From Methylobacter sp. (GTDB lineage: Bacteria; Pseudomonadota; Gammaproteobacteria; Methylococcales; Methylomonadaceae), in contig JAUXTH010000180.1 in assembly GCA_030679035.1 (NCBI GenBank), forward strand, positions 1-43,702: a DNA stretch of 43,702 nt, given 5' to 3'. This document shows positions 9,122-17,304 of this stretch, in pieces. Positions within the stretch are counted from its first letter, which is position 1. Each line of letters opens with the position of its first letter. The position numbers and the translations under genes are program-made. The notes under the pieces are model-generated. The model searched no databases, had not been told where the DNA came from, and saw only the letters and a program-made list of their open reading frames with translations.

Positions 9122-12100
9122 ATGGATAGCCTGCAAAATGAAAGCCCCAAGCGTGGCTTGACGACCAAGATTGTCGAGATTTTTACTACATCGCAGCTTT
9201 CGATACTGTTCCTGATTATTTCCCTGTTGGCCGGAGCTGCGGCGTTAATCTTGACGCCCCGCGAAGAAGACCCTCAGATTGTCGTGCCGGTTATGGATGT
9301 GTTGGTTGAATATCCGGGCGCTTCAAGCGAGGAAGTTGAAAAACTGGTTGCCACGCCGCTGGAGGTTTTGCTCAAACAGCTTGAAGGCGTGGAGTATGTG
9401 TATTCCATTTCCAGACCCGGCGCGGCGGTTGTTACTGTGCGTTATTTCGTCGGCCAATCGTTTGAAGACAGCCTGGTCAAGACCTGGGACAGGCTGATGT
9501 CCAACCAGAACCTTATTCCTCCTGGCGTCGCCCACTGGAAAGTGTCGCCGGTCGAAATCGATAACGTGCCTATCGTTTTGATGACGCTTTCCGCACAGAA
9601 CGATAATTACGATTCGATGGCCTTGCGCCGTATCGCCGATGAGCTGATTACTTCCTTGAGAAGTGTCGGCGATGTCGGCAAAAGCTGGGTTGTCGGCGGC
9701 GAGCAGCGGCGGGTATCGATTTATGCCAACCCTGCCGCATTGGCCGCGCACGGCGTAACCTTACTTGAAATCACCCAGGCGCTGGCTGATGCCAACGTGA
9801 ACCTGCAAGTCGGCAGCATCGAACGCGGCAACCGTGAAATCCTGCTCGAAGCCGGGCCGCATTTTGAGTCGTCGAACGAAGTGGGAGCGACCGTCATTAA
9901 GAGCGTTGCGGGACGGCCTGTTTACCTGCGCGATGTGGCGCGAATTGAAGACGGCCCGGCCGATGTCGATCATTACACCCGCATCGGCTTTGGCCCTGCG
10001 GTCGATGAGATGCCGACGATAGGCCATGCCACCGGCAACAAGCCGCAAGTCGGGCAGGAACGGCAGATGGTCACCATTGCTGTCGCCAAACGCAAGGGCA
10101 GCAATGCAGTCAACGTCGCCGAAGCCGTTATTGCCACGGCGGAAAAGCTGCACGGCACGCTGATTCCCGAGGATGTTTTAATGAGCATCAGCCGCGATTA
10201 CGGGGAAACAGCCAACCACAAAGTCAACGAGCTGGTTAAGCATTTGAGTTTTGCCATCGTGATTATCGTGGTGTTGCTGGCCTTTTCGCTGGGGCTGAAA
10301 GAATCGTTTATCGTATCGATCGCCGTGCCGATGACCTTGGCGTTGACCCTGTTGCTGGACTATATATCCGGTTACACGATCAACCGCGTCACCTTGTTTG
10401 CGTTGATCCTGTCGCTGGGCCTGCTGGTGGATGACCCGATCGTCGATGTCGAAAATATCCATAGGCACTATAAATTGCGCAAAGAATCGCCGCTACAAGC
10501 GCTGTTGACGGCGGTCGATGAAGTCAGGCCGCCGACTATCCTGGCGACTTTCACGGTGATCGTGTCATTCCTGCCGATGTTTTTCATCACCGGCATGATG
10601 GGGCCGTACATGGCGCCGATGGCGTTTAACGTGCCGATAGCGATGATTGTTTCGTTGATCGTCGCATTCACCGTGACGCCATGGGCGAGTTTCAAGCTGC
10701 TGCAAAGCGAATACCACAGCCATAGCGACGAAGTGCCGTTGGAGCTCAAACAGACGTTTATCTACCGGACTTACCGCTCCGCACTCGGGCCTTTGCTTGA
10801 GACTTCAAAACGCGCAAAGTTGTTCCTGCTGATCGTGCTGATAGCCTTCGTGGCCTCGACCCTGCTGGCCGTGACCCGCGCCGTGCCGCTCAAGTTATTG
10901 CCGTTCGACAATAAAAACGAGCTGCAAATCATGATCGATATGCCGCGCGGCTCGACTCTGGAGCAGACCGATGAAGTCGCGCGCGCCCTTGGCAGCTATC
11001 TTGCCACCGTCAACGAAGTCACCGATTATCAAACCTATACGGGGCTCGCCGCGCCGATGGACTTTAACGGCATGGTTCGTCACTATTATTTACGCAGCGG
11101 CGGCTATGTGGGCGAAGTCAGGATCAATTTACTGCCTAAAGACCGGCGTGAACAGCAATCGCACGAAATCGCCTTGCGCATGCGGCCTGAAATAGAGCAG
11201 ATCGGCAAGAAATACGGCGCAAATCTTAAAATCACGGAAATCCCGCCGGGCCCGCCGGTGCTTTCCGATCTGGTCGCCGAAGTTTACGGCCCGCCGGAAG
11301 CTAGTATTGACAGCCTGGTCGCCGTATCCAAGCGCGTCAGGGCCGATATGGAAAAAACCGAAGGCGTGGTCGATGTCGATGACTTTTCCGAAGCGCAACA
11401 TGACAAGGTCCATTTCCACCTGAATAGGGAGAAAGCCGCGTTGTCCGGCATCAGCGTCGAGCAAGTTGCCCAAACCCTTCGCATCGCCGCAGCAGGCCAG
11501 ACGGTCGGCATTGTGCATGTAGACAGCGAACGCCAGCCGCTGGAAATCACCCTGCAACTGCCCCGCGCGCTACGCTCGTCCGTTGCCGATTTATTGGCTT
11601 TGCACGTTAAAACCGGGCAGGGCGATCTGATACCGTTAAGTGAAATAGGCAGCGCCGACATAGAAAGCGAAGACCAGCCTATTTTCCATAAGAATCTGCA
11701 ACGAGTGAGTTATGTGATTGCCGGAATGGCGGGTCGCAGTCCGGTGGAAGCGGTTTTCGACCTGAATGACGTGATGGATGAACGCCCCTTGCCGGAAGGC
11801 TATACCGCCGAACTCGCAGGGGAAGGCGAATGGAAAATCACCGTTGATGTATTTCGTGATCTTGGCTTAGCCTTTGCTGCCGCGCTGGTGATGATCTATG
11901 TTTTGCTGGTCGGCCAAACCGGGTCGCTGAGCGTGCCGCTGGTGATGATGATAGCCATCCCGCTGACCGTCATCGGCATCATGCCGGGCTTCTGGCTGCT
12001 TAACTTGTTTACCACGCCTATCGCAGGTTATCCCAATCCGATTTATTTCACCGCCACCGCGATGATCGGCATGATTGCGTTGGCGGGTATCGTAGTGCGC

Positions 12101-12367
12101 AATTCGATTATCCTGATCGATTTTATCGAGCGCATTCGCGCCCGTGCCGATGTGACGCTTGCGGAAGCCTTGATTGAGGCTGGTGCGATACGCTTGCGGC
12201 CGATATTTTTGACTGCTGGAGCGGCCATGTTCGGTGCGTTTGTGATCATCCTGGACCCGATATTTTCAGGGCTGGCATGGAGCTTTATTTTCGGTATTTT
12301 TGCCTCGACCCTGTTTTCGCTGCTGGTGATTCCGGTGGTTTATTTTTTGATTAACAAGGACGAGTAA
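9122..12367 (+). CDS. RND efflux pump, inner-membrane permease
   Basis: 1081 residues, the normal size for a proton-driven RND permease. The first helix (about 27-45) is followed by a large periplasmic loop with the porter-domain start PQIVVPVMDVLVEYPGASSEEVE. TM4 carries the proton-relay pair in LLVDDPIVDVENIHRHYK (Asp437, Asp438). The second half repeats the layout: MIGMIALAGIVVRNSIILIDFIE and the C-terminal RLRPIFLTAGA block. It belongs to the AcrB/hydrophobe-amphiphile or related branch, not clearly the heavy-metal CzcA branch. The position after sqr suggests export of a sulfur-linked or toxic compound, but this is inference. Confidence 0.92.
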   Translation: MDSLQNESPKRGLTTKIVEIFTTSQLSILFLIISLLAGAAALILTPREEDPQIVVPVMDVLVEYPGASSEEVEKLVATPLEVLLKQLEGVEYVYSISRPGAAVVTVRYFVGQSFEDSLVKTWDRLMSNQNLIPPGVAHWKVSPVEIDNVPIVLMTLSAQNDNYDSMALRRIADELITSLRSVGDVGKSWVVGGEQRRVSIYANPAALAAHGVTLLEITQALADANVNLQVGSIERGNREILLEAGPHFESSNEVGATVIKSVAGRPVYLRDVARIEDGPADVDHYTRIGFGPAVDEMPTIGHATGNKPQVGQERQMVTIAVAKRKGSNAVNVAEAVIATAEKLHGTLIPEDVLMSISRDYGETANHKVNELVKHLSFAIVIIVVLLAFSLGLKESFIVSIAVPMTLALTLLLDYISGYTINRVTLFALILSLGLLVDDPIVDVENIHRHYKLRKESPLQALLTAVDEVRPPTILATFTVIVSFLPMFFITGMMGPYMAPMAFNVPIAMIVSLIVAFTVTPWASFKLLQSEYHSHSDEVPLELKQTFIYRTYRSALGPLLETSKRAKLFLLIVLIAFVASTLLAVTRAVPLKLLPFDNKNELQIMIDMPRGSTLEQTDEVARALGSYLATVNEVTDYQTYTGLAAPMDFNGMVRHYYLRSGGYVGEVRINLLPKDRREQQSHEIALRMRPEIEQIGKKYGANLKITEIPPGPPVLSDLVAEVYGPPEASIDSLVAVSKRVRADMEKTEGVVDVDDFSEAQHDKVHFHLNREKAALSGISVEQVAQTLRIAAAGQTVGIVHVDSERQPLEITLQLPRALRSSVADLLALHVKTGQGDLIPLSEIGSADIESEDQPIFHKNLQRVSYVIAGMAGRSPVEAVFDLNDVMDERPLPEGYTAELAGEGEWKITVDVFRDLGLAFAAALVMIYVLLVGQTGSLSVPLVMMIAIPLTVIGIMPGFWLLNLFTTPIAGYPNPIYFTATAMIGMIALAGIVVRNSIILIDFIERIRARADVTLAEALIEAGAIRLRPIFLTAGAAMFGAFVIILDPIFSGLAWSFIFGIFASTLFSLLVIPVVYFLINKDE

Positions 12368-12399
12368 CAGTTCTTAATAAAGTGAGGGGGCAAACCGGA

Positions 12400-12816
12400 T
12401 TATTTTCCACGCCTCTCAAGCCTGTGGTACAGGGCCATTCCAGACAGCATGGATGCAACAAATATCAATGCCTTGGGTTGACCGGCTGCTGCGCTTACCA
12501 CAGCGGGCCCTGGGCAAAATCCAGACATTCCCCAGCCGATTCCAAAAACCAGACTGCCTAATAGCAAGCGTGCATCCAGCTTGGTTGCAGAGGACAGCCG
12601 CATGGGCGCCCCCAACAAGCTGCGCTGACGTTTTTCAGCGATAGCGAAGGCGCCGGATCCAATCAGGATTGCGCCTCCCATCACGAATGCGAGAGATGGG
12701 TCCCACTCACCGGTCAAATCCAGGAAACCTATGACTTTCGAGGGGTTGGTCATGCCTGAGATGATGAGGCCCAGGCCAAACAATAATCCGGCGAGAAAAG
12801 CACTAAGATTCAACAT
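12400..12816 (-). CDS. YeeE/YedE-family half transporter, second subunit
   Basis: 138 residues with four hydrophobic segments. The pattern FGLGLIISGMTNPSKVIGFLDLTG...PSLAFVMGGA and the later GWGMSGFCPGPAV motif define the short YeeE/YedE (DUF6691, PmpB-like) proteins. The reading frame extends further upstream, but I chose the ATG at 12816 because it starts the conserved helix and lies two bases after the end of the partner gene. With that partner it would form one transporter for thiosulfate, sulfite or polysulfide-like species; the conserved cysteine in FCPG fits sulfur handling. It converges on the RND gene. Confidence 0.88.
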   Translation of the reverse strand: MLNLSAFLAGLLFGLGLIISGMTNPSKVIGFLDLTGEWDPSLAFVMGGAILIGSGAFAIAEKRQRSLLGAPMRLSSATKLDARLLLGSLVFGIGWGMSGFCPGPAVVSAAAGQPKALIFVASMLSGMALYHRLERRGK

Positions 12817-12818
12817 GG

Positions 12819-13256
12819 TTAGTTCCCTATCAAGTGGCGAGTCAGGTAGACGGTGATAAAACCCGCCATCATGAAAGTCAGCGTTGCGGCAATGGACCGG
12901 ATCGACCCGCGGGAAATGCCGCAGACGCCATGGCCGCTGGTGCATCCTGACGCGTAGCTGGTTCCCAGACCCACGAGCAGACCGGCAATGATCAATTGCG
13001 CCGTTCCCGCTTCGATAGTCACGGGAGGCAGATCGGAGGCAAGTTGATATATGAAAGGTGCTGCTGCCAAGCCGAGCACGAACATCAAACGCCAGATTTT
13101 GTCTCCCTTGCCGACCTGAATCAGACCGGCCAAAATGCCGCTGATGCCGGCAATTCGGCCATTCAATAACACAAACATGGCAGCGGCTATGCCGATCAAT
13201 AAGCCGCCCGAGAGGCTGGCAAGATAGGCGCTGTGGGTAAAGTCGGATAGATTCAT
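12819..13256 (-). CDS. YeeE/YedE-family half transporter, first subunit
   Basis: 145 residues, four hydrophobic helices. [24 protein letters not shown] and the cysteine motif [16 protein letters not shown] (two cysteines near 104 and 111) are signatures of the YeeE/YedE sulfur-transport family. In characterised members the cysteines relay sulfur-containing ions through the channel. It is the first of two adjacent half-genes. Its ATG overlaps the TGA of the upstream PIN toxin gene (ATGA), an unusual coupling of a toxin-antitoxin pair to a transporter operon. Confidence 0.9.
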   Translation of the reverse strand: MNLSDFTHSAYLASLSGGLLIGIAAAMFVLLNGRIAGISGILAGLIQVGKGDKIWRLMFVLGLAAAPFIYQLASDLPPVTIEAGTAQLIIAGLLVGLGTSYASGCTSGHGVCGISRGSIRSIAATLTFMMAGFITVYLTRHLIGN

Positions 13257-13690
13257 ATTTTTCTCTTTTGGTTTCCGGTTAAGCCGGGTTGCAAAAACGG
13301 ATTAAGGATAATCATCCGTTCTTCAATAATCTGTCCGTGCTGCATATCTTCTGAATAAAGCGTTGAGCAATCAGCTTGCAATGCAGCGGCAATAATCAAA
13401 CTATCGTAATGTGAAAAGCCGTAACGTTCGGCTATGTCAAAGGCGTCGTTAAGCGTGGTTAAATTAATGGGATGCAGTACGCTGCATTCTTGACTGATAC
13501 GATTGATAACGGTGCGGATAGCGGTAATATCAAAGCCTAATTTACGCTTCATGATATTGGCGGTTTCACTCAATACCTGGACCGACATAACAGGATGTAT
13601 TGCCAGTATCGCTAATGCTTTGCTCTGCTTGTGTTCGTCTTGGCTGAAACTGTAAATAACAATATTGGTATCAACAAATTCACCTGGCAT
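13253..13690 (-). CDS. PIN-domain ribonuclease toxin (VapC-like)
   Basis: 145 residues from the ATG at 13690. The start EFVDTNIVIYSFSQDE has the first PIN-domain acidic residue in VDTN; the C-terminal part has HYDSLIIAAALQADCSTLYSEDMQHGQ with further PIN acidic positions. PIN toxins cleave RNA with divalent metal. Alternative in-frame starts (13696, 13708) would overlap the antitoxin more; GGGAAG six bases before 13690 favours that start. It overlaps the antitoxin gene by 11 bases, the usual antitoxin-first arrangement, and its stop overlaps the start of the YeeE/YedE gene. Confidence 0.85.
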   Translation of the reverse strand: MPGEFVDTNIVIYSFSQDEHKQSKALAILAIHPVMSVQVLSETANIMKRKLGFDITAIRTVINRISQECSVLHPINLTTLNDAFDIAERYGFSHYDSLIIAAALQADCSTLYSEDMQHGQIIEERMIILNPFLQPGLTGNQKRKI

Positions 13691-13892
13691 TAGCATCTTC
13701 CCGGTCAAAGCTAAAGCTGCTCATATCCTTTTGGAATGCCCTAAAAAAGTCTTTTAATTCACGTTGTTTGGTCAATTCATCGCTGTGTTTTTTTATCAGA
13801 AGCTCAATAAGTTCACTGCTGGAAACGTGCTCTTGTTCAGCCATGTCATGCAGTTTGGTCGCGGCTTGGTCGCTGATTTGTAAGTTTTGCAT
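13680..13892 (-). CDS. Antitoxin partner of the PIN toxin
   Basis: 70 residues from the ATG at 13892, with GGAG nine bases upstream; an in-frame GTG at 13907 is possible but contains that site. The first half (NLQISDQAATKLHDMAEQEHVSSSELIELLIKKH) looks like a ribbon-helix-helix DNA-binding fold. The second half is charged and ends in a phenylalanine-rich segment (FFRAFQKDMSSFSF) suited to wrapping the toxin. Such antitoxins usually repress their own operon. Assignment rests mainly on position and layout. Confidence 0.72.
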   Translation of the reverse strand: MQNLQISDQAATKLHDMAEQEHVSSSELIELLIKKHSDELTKQRELKDFFRAFQKDMSSFSFDREDANAR

Positions 13893-13921
13893 GGCGTTAG
13901 TCTCCACTCGTATTCAATAAA

Positions 13922-13936
13922 ATATGGGTACCGTAT
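13922..13936 (-). promoter_or_regulatory. Candidate operator of the toxin-antitoxin operon
   Basis: ATATGG-GTA-CCGTAT is an imperfect inverted repeat (five of six arm positions match) just upstream of the antitoxin start, where an autoregulating antitoxin would bind. The short 47-base gap after hemJ makes it the only promoter-proximal space. Confidence 0.3.
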
Positions 13937-13954
13937 TGTAAAGCATTTATCGCA

Positions 13955-14380
13955 TCAAAAAGGCTTAACAACCGCCAGGATTACGATACCGACCAGAAAT
14001 AAAACCGGCACTTCATTCATCCAGCGGTAAAAAACATGGCTGCGCCGGTTGCGGGCATGTTTAAAATCAAGCATCCATACATAGCAGAAATAGTGATAAA
14101 CCAGCGTCAGCGCCAGCAGCGCCAGCTTGGCATGCAGCCAACCGGCATTGGCATAAACAGCCCAGTCGTAAGCAACCAGCATCCAGATGCCGAATAGCAA
14201 GGTCGCTATCATGCCCGGCGTCATAATGCCGAAGAACAGTTTGCGCTCCATCACCTTGAAGCGGTCATTGCTGATCGCGTCATCGCTCATCGCGTGATAA
14301 ACATACAGGCGCGGCAGGTAAAACAGACCGGCAAACCAAGTGACCATAAAAATCAGGTGTAACGCTTTTAACCAGAGCAT
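13955..14380 (-). CDS. hemJ: Protoporphyrinogen IX oxidase HemJ
   Basis: 141 residues with four membrane helices. The opening MLWLKALHLIFMVTWFAGLFYLPRLYVYH is the HemJ (UPF0093) signature, including the conserved histidine in ALH. HemJ oxidises protoporphyrinogen IX to protoporphyrin IX in the membrane, the penultimate step of haem synthesis, which supplies haem for enzymes such as the nearby cytochrome bd. It starts three bases after the end of the TlpA-like lipoprotein gene, so the two are likely cotranscribed. Confidence 0.92.
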   Translation of the reverse strand: MLWLKALHLIFMVTWFAGLFYLPRLYVYHAMSDDAISNDRFKVMERKLFFGIMTPGMIATLLFGIWMLVAYDWAVYANAGWLHAKLALLALTLVYHYFCYVWMLDFKHARNRRSHVFYRWMNEVPVLFLVGIVILAVVKPF

Positions 14381-14383
14381 GGG

Positions 14384-14872
14384 CTAGCCTTTAAGTAGTG
14401 ATTCGATATTAGTTTTCATTTTTGCCAAGTCAAAAAGGCCGATTTCTTTTTTAACAACCGAGCCGTCCGGGGCAATCAAAAAGGTGCTGGGCGTAAACAT
14501 GACGCCGCCGAAAGCCTGGGCATGTTCCGAATTTAAATCCAGCGCCACAGGGTAAGGCAGTTGCGTGGCTTTAGTCATATCGACGACGTGATTCGGCGGG
14601 TCGTAATACATCGCAACGGCGATCATCTCAAGCCCCGATGCATGATACTGGGTGTAAAGATCGATTAAATCCGGGATTTCTTTGATGCAAGAAGGGCAAT
14701 CAGTCGCCCAGAACGTGATGATAACCGGCTTGCCGCGTAAATCTTTCAGCGCGATTTTTTCACCTGTGAGGGTAGTAAAACTTACGTCCGGCGCTGAAGT
14801 GATAGTCTTGCTACAGCCTAGTAAAATGAGCAGCAAAAGTAATAAACCGAACGGCCGATATTTTGTTTTCAT
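14384..14872 (-). CDS. TlpA/ResA-like thioredoxin-fold lipoprotein
   Basis: 162 residues from the ATG at 14872. The open frame runs further upstream, but the ATG at 14872 gives a proper lipoprotein signal: KTKYRPFG, a leucine run and LGCS, with the cysteine as lipidation site. The mature part is a thioredoxin fold with the redox motif ATDCPSCIKE and the later FTPSTFLIAPDGSV cis-proline loop. Such proteins reduce disulfides of periplasmic apocytochromes or metal sites. It is the first gene of a tlpA-hemJ pair. The ribosome site is weak. Confidence 0.87.
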   Translation of the reverse strand: MKTKYRPFGLLLLLLILLGCSKTITSAPDVSFTTLTGEKIALKDLRGKPVIITFWATDCPSCIKEIPDLIDLYTQYHASGLEMIAVAMYYDPPNHVVDMTKATQLPYPVALDLNSEHAQAFGGVMFTPSTFLIAPDGSVVKKEIGLFDLAKMKTNIESLLKG

Positions 14873-15230
14873 GGGTTTTGATGAGGTGGATGTGTTGGGA
14901 ATGGAGACAAAATAACATACCCAATTTAAAAAACCAGAATAACTCCGACTTGTGGGCGGATTCAAGATCAAAGTGCAACAGCCGATGATGGGTTGGTATA
15001 GCGGCATAATGCCCCGGAAATCAAGCATATGTCGCCCGTTAGGTATTTCTACTAATTGTACAAAAAATTTGTTTCCGATAATCTGGAGCCGTTTCTATCT
15101 TTCCAACTGAGTTTTTTAGGATAAAAGCAGCACTTCTGATTGAACCTTATTTAGTTAGATCACAGTCTAAACCCATGTAAGTTGATTAGTTGATGCGGCG
15201 AATTTTTTCATAATCCTTTAGGAGTTTACT
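14873..15230. promoter_or_regulatory. Divergent tlpA / exopolysaccharide promoter region
   Basis: 358 bases between divergent genes. It must contain the exopolysaccharide operon promoter. TAGGAG at 15218-15224 is the ribosome site of the first eps gene. I could not identify an ops/JUMPstart element (GGCGGTAG) or a convincing sigma-54 box. Confidence 0.4.
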
Positions 15231-16424
15231 ATGGAATTTATCAAGGCGGGTTCATTGCCTGTAAGCTCATTCGTACCTGCAAGCATTGACCAGTACTACC
15301 CAAAGAATGAAAGCTCGACATGGAATTTAAATTCTTTAAGTGATGTCATGGCTTTTGAGTCTAACAATAAAACTTTTTGGAAGAAAACCGTGCTTGGGTT
15401 ATTGCATCATCGACGGTCATTTTCTGAGAGCGGGGCGTCCAGAGCAGTCATTGTCGGATTTAGCGATTTAAGCCGCAAACTGACTTATCAGTTTAAGAAA
15501 AACCCGGTGCTGCGAGTGGACTGTGTGGGTTTTTTTGATGATCGTGGACCGGGGCGCTTTTCAGGAAAAAAGGAACGCCGATCCGAAGCACTGCTGGGCG
15601 ATATTACATCGGTGACTGAATTTGTTAAAACTCATAACGTTCAGCACATTTACATCGCTTTACCGATGTCTGCACAGCCGCGGATTCAGGCATTATTGGA
15701 TAACTTACGGCGCGATACCACTGCATCGATTTACTTTGTACCGGATATACTTTCGTTTGATTTAATTCAGGCCAACATCAGTATCATCAACGGCATTCCC
15801 GTCGTGGCAGTTTGCGAAAGTCCGTTTGTTGGTATCAACAGCAGGATTAAACGGATCAGTGATGTGGTGTTATCGCTTTCGATTTTGTCGTTGATCGCGC
15901 CATTGATGCTGTTGATCGGCATTGGCATAAAGTTTAGCTCATCAGGCCCGATGTTATTCAAACAGCGTCGTTACGGGGTCGATGGCAAGGAAATTGTGAT
16001 TTATAAGTTTCGTAGCATGACCGTGATGGAAGACGGCGAGAAGGTTGACCAGGCAACTCGAAATGATCCGAGAATTACCCGGTTTGGGGCGTTCTTACGA
16101 AAAACATCTCTGGATGAGTTGCCGCAATTTATCAATGTGCTGCAAGGTCACATGAGCATTGTTGGCCCGAGACCACATGCTATCAGCCATAACGAAATAT
16201 ACCGCAATATAATCAAAGACTATATGGTGCGGCATAAGGTAAAGCCCGGCATTACGGGGTGGGCGCAGGTTAACGGCTTTCGGGGTGAAACTGAAACTGA
16301 AGAAAAAATGCAGCGCCGGATCGATTACGATCTGGATTATCTGCGCAACTGGTCGTTGTTTCTCGACTTATTGATTATTTTTAAAACCATTGGCGTGGTG
16401 ATTAAGGATCAAAATGCGTACTAA
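15231..16424 (+). CDS. Polyprenyl-phosphate sugar-1-phosphate transferase (initiating enzyme), N-terminally short
   Basis: 397 residues. Residues about 70-200 form the nucleotide-binding-like domain (AVIVGFSDLSRKL... GDITSVTEFV...HIYIALP). Residues 205-397 are the bacterial-sugar-transferase domain: a membrane-dipping helix (about 210-233), FKQRRYGVDGK, YKFRSM, the catalytic region KTSLDELPQF with its Asp-Glu pair (295-296), and VGPRPH. It transfers a sugar-1-phosphate from a UDP-sugar to undecaprenyl phosphate, starting repeat-unit assembly. WcaJ-type relatives are about 465 residues and start with four membrane helices; these are absent here. The strong TAGGAG seven bases before the ATG supports this start. 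epsE overlaps its end by 11 bases. Confidence 0.88.
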   Translation: MEFIKAGSLPVSSFVPASIDQYYPKNESSTWNLNSLSDVMAFESNNKTFWKKTVLGLLHHRRSFSESGASRAVIVGFSDLSRKLTYQFKKNPVLRVDCVGFFDDRGPGRFSGKKERRSEALLGDITSVTEFVKTHNVQHIYIALPMSAQPRIQALLDNLRRDTTASIYFVPDILSFDLIQANISIINGIPVVAVCESPFVGINSRIKRISDVVLSLSILSLIAPLMLLIGIGIKFSSSGPMLFKQRRYGVDGKEIVIYKFRSMTVMEDGEKVDQATRNDPRITRFGAFLRKTSLDELPQFINVLQGHMSIVGPRPHAISHNEIYRNIIKDYMVRHKVKPGITGWAQVNGFRGETETEEKMQRRIDYDLDYLRNWSLFLDLLIIFKTIGVVIKDQNAY

Positions 16425-17226
16425 TAAAAGATTTAAATGGCTTGATAAACACTATTTCTTGTTGTTGGCTTTACTGCTGCTGTTGCCTATTCAGCAAGGT
16501 ATCGCTGCTTATAACATTGGTCCGGATGATGTCTTGCGCATCTCTGTGTTCGGTCATGACGATTTAAAAGCTGAAACCCGCGTTTCAGCCGATGGTCGGA
16601 TTAGCTTTCCGTTAATCGGTGACGTCACGGCAAGCGGGAAATCCAGTATGGAGTTGGAAGAAGCTATTGCCGTGCGTCTAATCAGCGGCGGCTTTATTCA
16701 GGAGGCTCAGGTCAGTGTCACGGTGGTGGATCGTGTCAGTCAACAGGTCTCTGTGTTGGGCTATGTTAATAAACCGGGGCGTTATCCCCTGGATTCCGAT
16801 AGTTCAATAGTCGATTTGATTGCCATGGCCGAAGGCATTGATGAGTTGGGTGGCACTAAGGCAGTGGTTACCCGTATTGTGGACGGCAAGCCGCAAAAGC
16901 AGGAGCTGAATTTGAGAGCTTATCTGGAAAACGGCCAAAATATCGCACCCTTTAAGATGCGCCAAGGTGATGTGGTGTATGTGCCCAAGGCATCCCTATT
17001 TTATATTTATGGTGAAGTTCAGCATCCTGGCGGTTATCCCCTTGAACCGGATATTTCGGTGGTAAAGGCCTTGCCGATCGGTGGTGGGCTGACATTGCGC
17101 GGTACTGAAAACGGCATAGTTGTTAAACGCAAGAACGGAAGCGGCGAACTACAGGAAGTTGATGTGGAGTTGGGTGATGCCGTGTTAAAAGATGATGTGA
17201 TTTATGTTGGTGAGCGTTGGTTTTAG
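16414..17226 (+). CDS. epsE: Polysaccharide export outer-membrane protein EpsE
   Basis: 270 residues. A signal sequence (LLLALLLLLPIQQGIAA) is followed by the polysaccharide-export domain beginning YNIGPDDVLRISVFGHDDL and two SLBB-type beta-grasp repeats (VLGYVNKPGRYPLD and IYGEVQHPGGYPLE). No lipobox cysteine is seen, as in many EpsE proteins and unlike Wza. It forms the periplasmic/outer-membrane export channel with EpsF. The start lies inside the preceding gene (11-base overlap). Confidence 0.92.
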   Translation: MRTNKRFKWLDKHYFLLLALLLLLPIQQGIAAYNIGPDDVLRISVFGHDDLKAETRVSADGRISFPLIGDVTASGKSSMELEEAIAVRLISGGFIQEAQVSVTVVDRVSQQVSVLGYVNKPGRYPLDSDSSIVDLIAMAEGIDELGGTKAVVTRIVDGKPQKQELNLRAYLENGQNIAPFKMRQGDVVYVPKASLFYIYGEVQHPGGYPLEPDISVVKALPIGGGLTLRGTENGIVVKRKNGSGELQEVDVELGDAVLKDDVIYVGERWF

Positions 17227-17304
17227 CCTATTGCAAATCAGGATGCGTTTTCGTGCCATCCTTATCGGATTACTTAGATTGAATCAATAAAATAAAGGAA
17301 CACC

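Noticed and set aside
14873-15230. ops/JUMPstart antitermination element before the eps operon
   Set aside because: The GGCGGTAG core was not found on the plus strand.
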